DNA of 64,000 bases from assembly GCF_006861655.1 (NCBI RefSeq), contig NZ_SESI01000001.1, forward strand, positions 632,328 to 696,327, read 5' to 3'. The notes under the pieces are model-generated. The model was not told the DNA's origin. It did no database searches and saw only the letters and a program-made list of their open reading frames with translations. The stretch is from Halonotius roseus (GTDB lineage Archaea > Halobacteriota > Halobacteria > Halobacteriales > Haloferacaceae). Made by a program: the position numbers and the translations under genes. Positions 27,043 through 35,340 of this stretch are shown piece by piece. The number at the start of each line of letters is the position of its first letter. Position 1 is the first letter of the stretch.

Positions 27043-28257
27043 ATGAGCGATACCGCGGACGACGTCGAGTTTCCCTACGACGAGGCGGCGTCCAGACAGG
27101 AAAAGATCGAAGCGCTACAGGAGCGACTCGGCGTGATCGAATCACAAAACGAGGAGATGCGAGATAAGCTCCTCGATGCCAACGCCGAGAACAACAAGTA
27201 CAAACAGAAGTTAGAGCGGCTGACACACGAAAACAAGAAGCTCAAACAGTCGCCGCTGTTTGTCGCCACCGTCCAGGAGCTCACCCCTGACGGCGTCGTG
27301 ATCAAACAGCACGGCAACAACCAAGAGGCGCTCACGGAGGTCACCGACGAGCTCCGCGAGGAGCTCGAACCCGATTCGCGCGTCGCGGTCAACAACTCGC
27401 TGTCGATCGTCAAACAGCTTGACGACGAAACGGATGTTCGGGCGCGCGTGATGCAGGTCGACCACAGCCCCGACGTGACCTACGCCGACATCGGCGGCCT
27501 CGACGAGCAGATGCAGGAGGTCAGAGAGACCGTCGAGATGCCACTCGACCGACCGGAAATGTTCGACGAGGTCGGCATCAATCCGCCGTCGGGCGTCCTG
27601 CTGCACGGGCCACCGGGCACCGGCAAGACGATGCTCGCCAAGGCCGTTGCCAACCAGACCGACGCCTCCTTCATCAAGATGGCCGGCTCCGAGCTCGTCC
27701 ACAAGTTCATCGGCGAGGGCGCGAAGCTCGTCCGGGATCTCTTCGAGGTCGCCCGCGAAAACGAGCCCGCCGTCATCTTCATCGACGAGATCGACGCCAT
27801 CGCCTCGAAACGGACGGACTCGAAAACGTCGGGCGACGCCGAGGTCCAACGGACGATGATGCAGCTGCTCTCGGAGATGGACGGTTTCGACGAGCGCGGC
27901 GACATCCGGCTGATCGCGGCGACTAATCGCTTCGATATGCTGGATGAGGCGATTCTGCGCCCCGGTCGGTTCGACCGCCTTATCGAGGTGCCGAAGCCGG
28001 ATGTCGACGGTCGCAAACTCATCTTCCAGATCCACACCCGCGATATGAACGTCGCCGACGATGTGGACTTCACGGAGCTGGCCGAACACGCCGACGACGC
28101 CTCCGGCGCGGATATCAAGGCCGTCTGTACCGAGGCCGGCATGTTCGCCATCCGCGACGATCGCACCGAGATCACCCGGACGGACTTCTTCGATGCCTGG
28201 GAGAAGATCCAGCTCGAATCGACCGAGGATACCGGCAGCTCGCTGGCGTTCGCCTAA
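27043..28257 (+). CDS. pan: Proteasome-activating nucleotidase (PAN)
   Basis: This 404-residue AAA+ ATPase unfolds substrates for the 20S proteasome. The N-terminus has a coiled coil (about 18-72, [16 protein letters not shown] onward) and an OB domain, followed by [18 protein letters not shown], Walker A GPPGTGKT, the pore loop [10 protein letters not shown], Walker [11 protein letters not shown], and the second region of homology [20 protein letters not shown]. The last residues are SSLAFA, so the classic C-terminal HbYX docking motif is not obvious; a Phe takes the place of Tyr. Haloarchaea usually have two PAN paralogues; which one this is cannot be decided here. Confidence 0.93.
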   Translation: MSDTADDVEFPYDEAASRQEKIEALQERLGVIESQNEEMRDKLLDANAENNKYKQKLERLTHENKKLKQSPLFVATVQELTPDGVVIKQHGNNQEALTEVTDELREELEPDSRVAVNNSLSIVKQLDDETDVRARVMQVDHSPDVTYADIGGLDEQMQEVRETVEMPLDRPEMFDEVGINPPSGVLLHGPPGTGKTMLAKAVANQTDASFIKMAGSELVHKFIGEGAKLVRDLFEVARENEPAVIFIDEIDAIASKRTDSKTSGDAEVQRTMMQLLSEMDGFDERGDIRLIAATNRFDMLDEAILRPGRFDRLIEVPKPDVDGRKLIFQIHTRDMNVADDVDFTELAEHADDASGADIKAVCTEAGMFAIRDDRTEITRTDFFDAWEKIQLESTEDTGSSLAFA

Positions 28258-28317
28258 CCGACGCTGACCGCTGTTTTCTCGTTAGTCCGAACCACTCAAC
28301 ACCCCGCCGGCCCAGCC

Positions 28318-29007
28318 ATGGGTATGGGCAGTAAACTCGATTCAACCGAGGCGCAGACGTTGGCGGTCATCGACCGCCTGTACGACACCTACCCCGATCT
28401 TGAGATCTCGCTAAACTTTTCGAGCCGACTCGAACTGCTGATCGCGGTGATCCTCTCGGCGCAGTGTACCGACGAACGCGTCAACAAAGTCACCGCCGAC
28501 CTCTTTGAGAAGTACGACAGCGCGGCCGACTACGCGAACGCCGACCAGGAGGAGCTCGCCGAGGATCTCAGCTCGGTGACCTACTACAACAACAAGGCGA
28601 GCTACATCCGCTCGGCCTGCCAAACCATCATCGACGACCACGACGGCGAGGTGCCGGATACGATGGACGAACTCACGGAGCTGTCGGGCGTCGGCCGGAA
28701 AACCGCAAATGTCGTCCTCCAACATGGCCACGAGATCGTCGAGGGCGTCGTCGTCGACACCCACGTCCAGCGGCTCTCCCGACGGCTCGGCATCACCGAG
28801 GAGCAACGGCCCGAAGCGATCGAAACAGAGCTGATGGAGTTGGTGCCGGAAGATGACTGGCAGTGGTACACCCACCTCCTCATTAGTCACGGCCGGGAGA
28901 CCTGTACCGCGATCAACCCCGACTGTGAGGACTGTGTGTTGGAGGATATCTGTCCGTCCTCGAAGGTCGACAACGACGTTGATCTGGCGTCCAACGAGGC
29001 GTGGTAG
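28318..29007 (+). CDS. nth: Endonuclease III (DNA glycosylase/AP lyase)
   Basis: The 229-residue enzyme removes oxidised pyrimidines. The helix-hairpin-helix reads LSGVGRKTANVVL and includes the catalytic lysine. The catalytic aspartate follows in VVVDTHVQRLSRRLG. The C-terminal 4Fe-4S loop has the exact C-x6-C-x2-C-x5-C spacing in CTAINPDCEDCVLEDIC. An ATG two codons downstream (28324) is an alternative start. It follows pan by 60 bases in the same direction and may be co-transcribed. Confidence 0.95.
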   Translation: MGMGSKLDSTEAQTLAVIDRLYDTYPDLEISLNFSSRLELLIAVILSAQCTDERVNKVTADLFEKYDSAADYANADQEELAEDLSSVTYYNNKASYIRSACQTIIDDHDGEVPDTMDELTELSGVGRKTANVVLQHGHEIVEGVVVDTHVQRLSRRLGITEEQRPEAIETELMELVPEDDWQWYTHLLISHGRETCTAINPDCEDCVLEDICPSSKVDNDVDLASNEAW

Positions 29008-29041
29008 GCGATACGCTGAAACGAACAGCGCGACGAACCGA

Positions 29042-29521
29042 TCAGAGCCAGTAGCGAAGCAGATACCGATACAGCCCGATGCTCCACGCAAGGAACCAGA
29101 AGATCACATAGCCGAAGACGCCGATTCGGAGACGGCCGCGCCACGCGCCCATATTCTCGTGGAGGTCGTTGAGATCGATATCCTGATCAGGGTTCTGGTA
29201 GAGATCGGCATCGCGTTTGGCCTGAAAGATCCGAACAATTCCGGTGAGCGCGAACACCAACATCGCATACGCCTGCAAGCCGAGGACGGCATGGAGCGCC
29301 GACAGCCCGCCGAGCTGATCGAGCAGTCTCGGCATCATCCACGTCACCATCGGCACCGTCGTCAGCGTGAGGCCGACGACGATGAACTTGAGATGGTAGG
29401 TGAGTACGTCCCAGGTGACCGTCTCGCTGTCGAGCATGATCCACGCCCCATAGAGGAAGAAGGGCAAACTCGCCGTCACCGACAGGGCGGTCAGCGTGGC
29501 GATCGTGACATCGGCAACCAT
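29042..29521 (-). CDS. Four-helix membrane protein of unknown function
   Basis: The 159-residue protein has four transmembrane segments: residues about 8-28, 44-64, 80-98 and 136-155. Between the third and fourth lies an acidic cytoplasmic loop (DADLYQNPDQDIDLNDLHEN). Two Tyr/His-containing helices (LTYHLKFIVVGL, LHAVLGLQAY) could contact a cofactor, but no family function is known to me. Its orthologues are, as I recall, often close to the halocyanin/cytochrome b cluster that follows here, which hints at a respiratory role. Confidence 0.7.
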   Translation of the reverse strand: MVADVTIATLTALSVTASLPFFLYGAWIMLDSETVTWDVLTYHLKFIVVGLTLTTVPMVTWMMPRLLDQLGGLSALHAVLGLQAYAMLVFALTGIVRIFQAKRDADLYQNPDQDIDLNDLHENMGAWRGRLRIGVFGYVIFWFLAWSIGLYRYLLRYWL

Positions 29522-29607
29522 CGTCGGGGGTTGGGGCTACGGCGGTATAACGGGCCCGGACACAGTCGAGAATTCGTGTTCAGATAAGCTGAGGAAACTG
29601 GAACCAT

Positions 29608-29875
29608 CTCGAAAGCCCCCGGCGGCTCGGCTCCCAGGACTCGCTGCGCTCCTCGTCGCTCGCGGTTCTCACTCCTGCGGTGCTTGCGTCGGCCGGGTTC
29701 GCCGAGACGCCGGCCCCTTTCAGTCCCACCCAACTGCGGCTGCTTGGCCAACCGATGTGGGCGGGACTGAAAGGGGCGACGTGCTAGAGGAAGGCGGGCG
29801 ACGCAAGCACCGTAGCGAACGCAGTGAGCGAGGAGCGCAGCGAGCCCCCGACTCCAGCGCGTCGGGGCTTTCGAG
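29608..29875. repeat. 268-bp imperfect inverted-repeat (MITE-like) element
   Basis: The spacer 29522-29961 has no gene. Most of it is an inverted repeat with arms of about 115 bases: CTCGAAAGCCCC at 29608-29619 pairs with 29864-29875, an inner CTCGCTGCGCTCCTCG block and GGTGCTTGCGTCG pair with their complements, and GCCCCTTTCAGTCCC near 29733 pairs with the start of the right arm near 29763. The centre is a short GC-poor loop. I recall near-identical arms scattered in intergenic regions of Halorubrum-like genomes. It carries no transposase. Confidence 0.75.
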
Positions 29876-29961
29876 GTATTTTCAATCCAATTGTACTAAG
29901 CTGAACAGTACCCAGTCGGGAGTCGGAAAGTGCTTTAGGGCGGCCAACCCTACCATCAGGC

Positions 29962-30855
29962 ATGGATTCCTCAGCCGACGGCGACAACGAGCCGACGAGC
30001 GAGGAGCCCGCCGACGCTCCATCGGACGCCGACAACATGGCCGAGGCGTCCGCCGCCGACAGCAAAGCGGCCGACGATGATGAACCGGTGGAGTCTGCCG
30101 CCGAGGAGGCTGATGACGAGGAGTTGGCAGAGCTCCGAGAAGCGGTTGAGGAGAAGTACGATTTCGATAACTTCGGGCCGGCGGAGATGGCGGAGATGAG
30201 CGGCGAGGAGTGGGAGGCCGCCTTCGACCCCGAGACGTGGATCACCGGCGAGCGGCTGCTCGATCGGGTCGAGTCCGATCTCAAATCGAAGATCGCCGCC
30301 CGGGAGATCTTCGCGGTGGTCGAACGCGAGGCCGACCAACTCGTCGTCTACTCGGATACGGGATACGCCGTGGTGTCGGCCGACGGCACCGTCGAAGGCG
30401 AGGGTGGCGTGCGGCGGGATGTCGAGCCGGTGGTGGCGATGTGTTCGATGGACGACTATGAGGTCAGTGAGCCACCCGCCGACTACGAGCTACCGTCGGC
30501 CGACAGCGTCCCCGAACAGACCGGCGAGTTCGGGAATCTGATGATCCAGCTCATCGCCGGCGGCCAGCTCCTCGGGGGGGCTGCGTTGGTCGGGGCGTTT
30601 GTGCTGCGGCTGGTCGAGACGATTATCGCGCCGGTCGTCGGCGGGCTGTTCATGCTTGTCGGGTTCGGGCTGTTTGCGCTTGTCGCCAACGCGCGGCTCT
30701 CCGATCGGTTCCGCGCCGAGCAGTACCGCAACCGGCTGCGCGCCGTCGAGGCCGGCGGGATCGATCGCCCGGAGATCGACGATTCTGCGGGCGTCGAGAC
30801 GGACGATCACGCGTCGTCGGAGCCGGCCGAAGACCGTGAGACGGAAGCCCAATGA
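29962..30855 (+). CDS. Membrane protein with acidic N-terminal domain, respiratory cluster
   Basis: The 297-residue protein begins with about 60 acidic disordered residues. A soluble domain follows (EKYDFDNFGPAEMAEMSGEEWEAAFDPETWITG, then a small beta domain with VVYSDTGYAVVSADGTVEGEGGV). It ends with two transmembrane segments (about 190-245) and an acidic tail. It heads the halocyanin/cytochrome b cluster and is found there in other haloarchaea, as I recall; the biochemical role is unknown. Accessory or assembly function for the bc-type complex is a reasonable guess. Confidence 0.72.
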   Translation: MDSSADGDNEPTSEEPADAPSDADNMAEASAADSKAADDDEPVESAAEEADDEELAELREAVEEKYDFDNFGPAEMAEMSGEEWEAAFDPETWITGERLLDRVESDLKSKIAAREIFAVVEREADQLVVYSDTGYAVVSADGTVEGEGGVRRDVEPVVAMCSMDDYEVSEPPADYELPSADSVPEQTGEFGNLMIQLIAGGQLLGGAALVGAFVLRLVETIIAPVVGGLFMLVGFGLFALVANARLSDRFRAEQYRNRLRAVEAGGIDRPEIDDSAGVETDDHASSEPAEDRETEAQ

Positions 30856-30918
30856 TCGGTCACCCCCCGAGTGGCGTAGCGGTGGGTTTAAGCACGCTGC
30901 GTGCCCACATTTTGTTGT

Positions 30919-31569
30919 ATGAAACGGCGGGAACTACTCAGGACGGCGGCCGGCGCGGGGGCCGCTGCGGGAGCCGCTGGAGCAGCGACCGGCACCGCCG
31001 CCGCGCAGACGGAGATGGCCGACTTCGGCAGTCACCTCGACGGCGTCGACGGGGGAACAGAAGACCTCCGCGGCCAAAGCGAAGTGACAATCCAGGTCGG
31101 TGCCAGCGGCAACGGCGGCAACCTCGCGTTTAGCCCCGCAGGCGTTTGGATCGACCCGGGAACAACCGTGATCTGGGAGTGGACCGGTGACGGCGGCGGT
31201 CACAACGTCCAGAACGTCGATGGGCCGGCCGGGCTTGCAAGCGAGACATCCGGCGAAGCCGGCTTTACCTACGAGTTCGAGTTCACCGAGGAACACGCTG
31301 GGATCACGAACTACGAGTGTGTGCCACACTCCTCGCTCGGCATGCTCGGTGCGGTCGCCGTCGGCAACGACGTTGCGACCGTCGAGGTCGGCGGGGGCGG
31401 TGGCGGCTGGCCAACCAGCATGGAAGACTTCGCCCACGATGTGGGCGTCCCGATCCAGAAACACTACGTCGGCATCGTCAGCTTCCTCGGCATCGCGGTG
31501 AGCCTCGTGTTCACCTTCTATGTGCTGAAATACGGCGAGTCGCCGAACACCGGACAGGGTGGTGTCTGA
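30919..31569 (+). CDS. Membrane-anchored halocyanin (blue copper) protein
   Basis: From ATG 30919 (MKRRELLRTAAG) the protein has 216 residues. It has a Tat signal (KRRELL), then a halocyanin cupredoxin domain, and a C-terminal transmembrane helix at about 185-205. Copper ligands are visible: the histidine of DGGGHNVQ, and Cys, His and Met in CVPHSSLGM. It should sit on the outer face and accept electrons from the cytochrome b subunits. No Rieske CxH/CxxH motif is present in the cluster, so this protein may occupy the place of the Rieske subunit. Its stop overlaps the next start (TGATG). Confidence 0.9.
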   Translation: MKRRELLRTAAGAGAAAGAAGAATGTAAAQTEMADFGSHLDGVDGGTEDLRGQSEVTIQVGASGNGGNLAFSPAGVWIDPGTTVIWEWTGDGGGHNVQNVDGPAGLASETSGEAGFTYEFEFTEEHAGITNYECVPHSSLGMLGAVAVGNDVATVEVGGGGGGWPTSMEDFAHDVGVPIQKHYVGIVSFLGIAVSLVFTFYVLKYGESPNTGQGGV

Positions 31570-31961
31570 TGTCCTCCTCCGGCTCCACCTACGGCGACAT
31601 CCACCGGTATGAGCCCGCCAGAGAGTCGACGGCGGCGGCGATCGCCATCGTCGTGTTGACGGTGATCGAGGTCGTCTTCGTGTTCCTCTTCGTGTTTGCC
31701 CTTGTCTCCGGCTGGGCGGGCACGGAGTTCGGCAACATGTTCGTCGGCGCGATCCTCGGGCTGATCCTGCTTGATCTCGCCTTCATCCTCGCGTTGTACC
31801 GCAAGGAGTTCCTCCCGGATGTGATGATCGTCAAGAAACGTCGCCGCAAGTGGGAAGATCTCTACATCGACAGCGACGATGTCGACGGGGTTGAGCTCGG
31901 CGGCGGCGAGAAGGTCTGGGACACGCTGAAACGAGCGGTGTACCCCTACTATAAACGATAA
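31569..31961 (+). CDS. Small two-helix membrane protein between halocyanin and cytochrome b
   Basis: The 130-residue protein has two transmembrane segments (about 22-48 and 56-78) and a basic-then-acidic cytoplasmic tail (VKKRRRKWEDLYIDSDD). It overlaps the halocyanin stop by one base and ends 3 bases before the cytochrome b gene, so it must be made with the complex. No cofactor motif is seen. It is probably a structural or assembly subunit of the halocyanin:menaquinol oxidoreductase. Confidence 0.78.
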   Translation: MSSSGSTYGDIHRYEPARESTAAAIAIVVLTVIEVVFVFLFVFALVSGWAGTEFGNMFVGAILGLILLDLAFILALYRKEFLPDVMIVKKRRRKWEDLYIDSDDVDGVELGGGEKVWDTLKRAVYPYYKR

Positions 31962-31964
31962 CCA

Positions 31965-32759
31965 ATGAGCTTAGAGAAACAAGACGACTTCGACCACGGC
32001 GCGTGGCTCAAGCGCAAAGATCTAACGCCGATCGAGACGGTCTTTCTGACCGCGCTGGTGTATCTCGACAAGCGGCTCCGCATCGTCGACTACCTAGAGC
32101 TGCTGGAGGATGCCTACTACAAGGTCAACCTCCAGATGCCGAAAAGCCACACCGAACAGTACGATCTCGACAACAAGTTCTGGTACTGGTACCCCTTGTA
32201 CTCGCTGGGGTTCTTTTCGGTACTCGCCTATATCGTCGCCGCGGTGTCGGGTGCCCTGCTTGGCTTTTATTACTCGCCGTCGACTGCGGGCGAGCCAACA
32301 GTCGCTTACGAATCGGTGAAGATGATCATGCAGGACGTGCAGTTCGGCTACGCCCTCCGGAGCATCCACCGGTGGGCCGCCCAGATCATGATGGCGGCGG
32401 TCTTCCTCCACATGCTGCGGGTGTACTTCACCGGCTCCTACAAGGAACCGCGTGAGCTGAACTGGCTGCTTGGCATCATCCTGATCAGCCTCTCGATGGT
32501 CTTCGGCTACACGGGCTACCTCCTGCCGTGGAACCAGCTGGCCTTCTGGGCCGGCCAGATCGGCGTCGAGATGGCACTGGCAACCCCGATTATCGGCGAA
32601 TGGGGTGCCCAGCTCCTGTTTGGTGGTTTCACCTTGGGACAGGCAACGCTTATCAGAATGTACATCCTGCACGTGTTCATCCTGCCGTTCGTGGTGACCG
32701 CGCTGATCGCGCTCCACGTCGGCATCGTCTGGGTGCAGGGCATCGCTGAACCACACTAA
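31965..32759 (+). CDS. petB: Cytochrome b N-terminal subunit (PetB/b6-like)
   Basis: The 264-residue protein matches the N-terminal four-helix half of cytochrome b. Heme-ligating histidines are in SIHRWAAQ and FLHMLR (helix B) and in YILHVFILPF and IALHVGIVW (helix D). The Qo-site glycine-rich region is present in GYTGYLLPW. An N-terminal extension of about 60 residues precedes helix A. Menaquinol oxidation at this subunit would pass electrons to the halocyanin. Together with the next gene it forms a split cytochrome b of b6f type. Confidence 0.9.
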   Translation: MSLEKQDDFDHGAWLKRKDLTPIETVFLTALVYLDKRLRIVDYLELLEDAYYKVNLQMPKSHTEQYDLDNKFWYWYPLYSLGFFSVLAYIVAAVSGALLGFYYSPSTAGEPTVAYESVKMIMQDVQFGYALRSIHRWAAQIMMAAVFLHMLRVYFTGSYKEPRELNWLLGIILISLSMVFGYTGYLLPWNQLAFWAGQIGVEMALATPIIGEWGAQLLFGGFTLGQATLIRMYILHVFILPFVVTALIALHVGIVWVQGIAEPH

Positions 32760-32761
32760 CA

Positions 32762-33574
32762 ATGAGCGACAGAGACACACCCACCGAAACACGAACCGAC
32801 GGCGGAACAACCTCCGGCGGTGACGACGGCGAGCCGGCCACCGATGGCGGTGAGACCGGCATCGTCGCCCCGGACGACGAAACGCCAACCTGGCAGGAAC
32901 GAAAGGCGCGCAAATCAGGGCTCTCACAGCTCACCTACGAGTACTTCGAGCGATCCCGGCGTGAGGATCAGGAGCTCCGCGAGGAATCAGATTATGTCGA
33001 ACGCGACGTATTGGGGTTCCCGACGTGGCCACACGAGATCATCCGCAATATGTCGATCTCGCTGTTTTTCGTCGGGATGATCCTGCTGATCTCGGCGGCA
33101 TTGCCGCCGAGCCTTGAGCTGCCGGCCAATCCGAGCTCGACCCCGAGTATCATCCTGCCGGACTGGTATCTCTACTGGTCGTTCGGCCTGCTGAAGCTCA
33201 ACCCGCTGAACCCTGGACTGGCCGTCCTTGATGGCGCGAAGCTGATCTCCGATCAGCTCTACGGCGTGCTGGCAAACGTCGTCGTTGTCGGCGCGATCGC
33301 CTTCCTCCCGTTCCTCAACAAGGGGAGTGCCCGACGGCCGGTCGAACAGCCGTTTTGGGCCGCGATCGGTGCCGGCGGCGCGTTCTTTGCGATCACGATC
33401 GCCGCGATCGCCGTCCAGAACCTGATCCCACTGCCGCTGGCACTTCAGCTCAACATCGCCTTCATCGGCCCGGTCGTCCTCGGTGTGATGACCTACGCGC
33501 TGTTGAAGACGCTGCGTGAAGGGTATATGTACGGCCTCAACCGGCGGTACTACATGCTGCGGCCGCCGAAATAA
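32762..33574 (+). CDS. petD: Cytochrome b C-terminal subunit (PetD/subunit IV-like)
   Basis: The 270-residue protein has an acidic disordered N-terminus (about 1-60) and then three transmembrane segments corresponding to helices E-G of cytochrome b. The conserved region near the quinol site reads LPDWYLYWSFGLLKL, where other family members have PEWY. It starts 2 bases after the petB stop. The N-terminal extension is unusual for subunit IV but common in haloarchaeal proteins. Confidence 0.88.
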   Translation: MSDRDTPTETRTDGGTTSGGDDGEPATDGGETGIVAPDDETPTWQERKARKSGLSQLTYEYFERSRREDQELREESDYVERDVLGFPTWPHEIIRNMSISLFFVGMILLISAALPPSLELPANPSSTPSIILPDWYLYWSFGLLKLNPLNPGLAVLDGAKLISDQLYGVLANVVVVGAIAFLPFLNKGSARRPVEQPFWAAIGAGGAFFAITIAAIAVQNLIPLPLALQLNIAFIGPVVLGVMTYALLKTLREGYMYGLNRRYYMLRPPK

Positions 33575-33610
33575 CGCCGGATAGATATAGCTCGCCGTCG
33601 TTTGTTTTGT

Positions 33611-33988
33611 ATGGACGATTCACCCCCTCCGAGCGACGAGTCGTCGCCGACAGGGCCAGCCGACGCGACGACCGGCCGACGGGATGTCGTCGTCCCGATC
33701 CGGCTCTATAAGACGATCACAGTGTTTTCGACGCTGATCGCCACCGCGTGTATTCTGGGTGGCTTTATCCTCATCGACGCGGCGACGCTGCAGGTGAGCG
33801 TGCTGCGACGACTCCTGTTGGCCGGACTGGAGGGAGTCGGTCTCAGCGTTGATCAGGAGCTGTTCAGCGCGGTGTTGGCGATCGGTGGGCTGAGCCTCAT
33901 GGCGGCCGGAACCGGCGTGTTCGTCCTCAGCAGCCGGTTTCGGGCTCCGGGAATGGGAAACGCTCAAGAGGATTCCGACGAAAGCTGA
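33611..33988 (+). CDS. Small two-helix membrane protein, respiratory cluster
   Basis: From ATG 33611 (MDDSPPPSDES) the product has 125 residues with two transmembrane segments (about 35-60 and 85-110). The segment VVPIRLYKTITVFSTLIATACILGGF is characteristic. It lies 36 bases after petD in the same direction. Function unknown; accessory subunit of the cytochrome b complex by context. Confidence 0.72.
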   Translation: MDDSPPPSDESSPTGPADATTGRRDVVVPIRLYKTITVFSTLIATACILGGFILIDAATLQVSVLRRLLLAGLEGVGLSVDQELFSAVLAIGGLSLMAAGTGVFVLSSRFRAPGMGNAQEDSDES

Positions 33989-33991
33989 GGT

Positions 33992-34267
33992 ATGGCCGAT
34001 GAGTTCATGAAGGGGTTCGGCATTCTGACCGGTGCTGGGCTGCTCTGGATGACGCTGGCGGGCTGGTATCAGACACCGTCGTTTTTCATGACCAACCAGC
34101 TGATCGCGCCGCCGCCGGAGCCGGGGAACGTGTTTGATGCGATCTCGATCTTCCTGATCGACGTGTTCCTCTGGACGGCTCTGCTGGGGGCGTTTGCGTT
34201 TTGGATCCTGATCCCGGCTGGCAAGGAGCTGGCGGCGGCGATCGAAGAGCGCGGCGAGTCGAGCTGA
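33992..34267 (+). CDS. Small membrane protein, last gene of respiratory cluster
   Basis: The 91-residue protein has two hydrophobic segments (about 8-24 and 50-73) and starts 3 bases after its neighbour's stop. The motif GWYQTPSFFMTNQLIAPPPEPG between the helices is distinctive. No cofactor motif. It marks the end of the core-type region; the island of surface genes and broken elements begins right after it. Confidence 0.7.
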   Translation: MADEFMKGFGILTGAGLLWMTLAGWYQTPSFFMTNQLIAPPPEPGNVFDAISIFLIDVFLWTALLGAFAFWILIPAGKELAAAIEERGESS

Positions 34268-34363
34268 AATCGGGCGGAGAGAAATCGATCACGCGACAGG
34301 GTATTTTCACATGCGGATCATGTTCACCGAGAGCGGTGCGAAGAGCACGTACATCGAGCATTG

Positions 34364-34621
34364 TTAGTCGTTAGTATCTGTCTCTTCGGTTGTCAGCTGC
34401 CGCGTCCATCCATTCCGTCGTATTTTCGCCCGTTTGCGGTGGAGCGAGACAGGATCGGATTCTGTCTTCGTCTCTTGGTCGAGTCCATCGGAGGAATCAC
34501 TCGTCGTACCGATGAGCACACGCTCAAGGAAGTCGTTGTATGACTCATCTGCACGCCGGCGGCGGTCGAGAGTCTGCTTCACGCGGGTGCTCACACGGAT
34601 CTGTGTGTGGGATGTCGACAT
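34364..34621 (-). CDS. VapB-like antitoxin, apparently orphan
   Basis: The 85-residue protein starts MSTSHTQIRVSTRVKQTLDRR and has the short strand-helix-helix pattern of ribbon-helix-helix/VapB-type antitoxins used in haloarchaeal toxin-antitoxin pairs. The C-terminal half is a charged tail that would normally bind the toxin. No PIN-domain gene follows: downstream the DNA runs within 100 bases into the convergent respiratory cluster. An AT-rich promoter sits immediately upstream. It is probably a remnant of a pair or a stand-alone regulator. Confidence 0.6.
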   Translation of the reverse strand: MSTSHTQIRVSTRVKQTLDRRRRADESYNDFLERVLIGTTSDSSDGLDQETKTESDPVSLHRKRAKIRRNGWTRQLTTEETDTND

Positions 34622-34735
34622 ATAAACTAGTGATATTACTAACAGGTCTTAATTGTTGGGGAAATTACATCCTGGTTGAACCGGTCGCCGATCGGTAGGT
34701 GTACATCAACGCCTGCTGGGCGTCGGCGCGTCAGG

Positions 34736-34831
34736 TTAGTTCTGACGGCCGAGGGCCAGCAGGGCGGCACCAATGAGATCGATCAGGGCAATGACCGAAC
34801 GGAAGCCGGGCGTGCCAGTATCTCCTCGCTG
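34736..34831 (-). pseudogene. Fossil PGF-CTERM tail of a surface glycoprotein
   Basis: The minus strand encodes ...TPGFRSVIALIDLIGAAL followed by LALGRQN and a stop at 34736. This is a mutated copy of the PGF-CTERM tail of the S-layer-like gene at 35845 (TPGFGAVVALVALIGAAL, LAVRRQN). The reading is closed upstream by a stop. Similarity continues about 20 bases past the stop codon, so it is a DNA duplication and not convergence. It indicates a lost second surface glycoprotein gene or a recombination scar. Confidence 0.75.
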
Positions 34832-34908
34832 TTAGCCTGGTAGCGATCAGCAGCCCGTGGGTGGTATCGCAGGGTGTATTTCCCGCCGGAGATTCACCTC
34901 GCAGACAC

Positions 34909-34926
34909 CGGAAGCTCATGCTTCCG
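34909..34926. repeat. Short perfect hairpin
   Basis: CGGAAGC (34909-34915) and GCTTCCG (34920-34926) flank a TCAT loop. It lies in a gene-free stretch (34832-34994) between two pseudogene fragments, and could be a terminator or an insertion-element end. I see no gene in this stretch. Confidence 0.4.
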
Positions 34927-34994
34927 AACCCTCGTTTACAGACGTACGAAGTCCGCGGGAGCAGACAGGCGGAATCCCAGCGTAGCAGTGGCAC

Positions 34995-35340
34995 TCACGT
35001 TCGACATTGATCCAGCCAGGTTCGTTCATTCGTCAGTTCGTCCCGTGGATAGTGATCGAAGAGTCGATCTAGCGTCCGAACCGCCGTTTCCGGATCGCGC
35101 CGCAAAATATCGGGGCGGTATAGATGACGATTCCGGCGTGAGCGACCTCCTCACCAACGGTACTGCTGAAGTCTTTCTTATCGTGAGTAAGCAAGATGCG
35201 ATCTTGCTCACCGCAGTATCGCAGCAGTCGCGTGTCGTCTGTTCCTCACCAAACACGTCACTCGCCCGAACAACATCGTAATCGGTCGATCGGAGCGTCG
35301 TTATGAAGACGCTGGGGACGTGTTCGTCAGTGTAGAACGC
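34995..35340 (-). pseudogene. Broken DUF5615 (PIN-like) toxin gene
   Basis: Read in three successive minus-strand frames, this stretch reconstitutes a DUF5615-type toxin: AFYTDEHVPSVFITTLRST and DYDVVRASDVFGEEQT in one frame, LLRYCGEQDRILLTHDKKDF and SSTVGEEVAHAGIVIYT in the next, then PDILRRDPETAVRTLDRLF and DHYPRDEL to a stop at 34995. Intact members keep all parts in one frame (DEHVP, LLTHDKKDF). At least two frameshifts separate the parts, and no start codon is apparent. It follows the DUF433 gene as toxin follows antitoxin in these pairs, so the toxin is dead. Confidence 0.72.

Noticed and set aside
27043-28257. PAN called nonfunctional because its C-terminus lacks HbYX
   Set aside because: All ATPase motifs are intact and haloarchaeal PAN ends vary; a Phe in place of Tyr is not enough to infer loss of proteasome binding.
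34086-34361. Minus-strand frame directly after the VapB-like gene as its toxin
   Set aside because: It lacks PIN-domain acidic residues and lies mostly antisense to the last respiratory-cluster gene.
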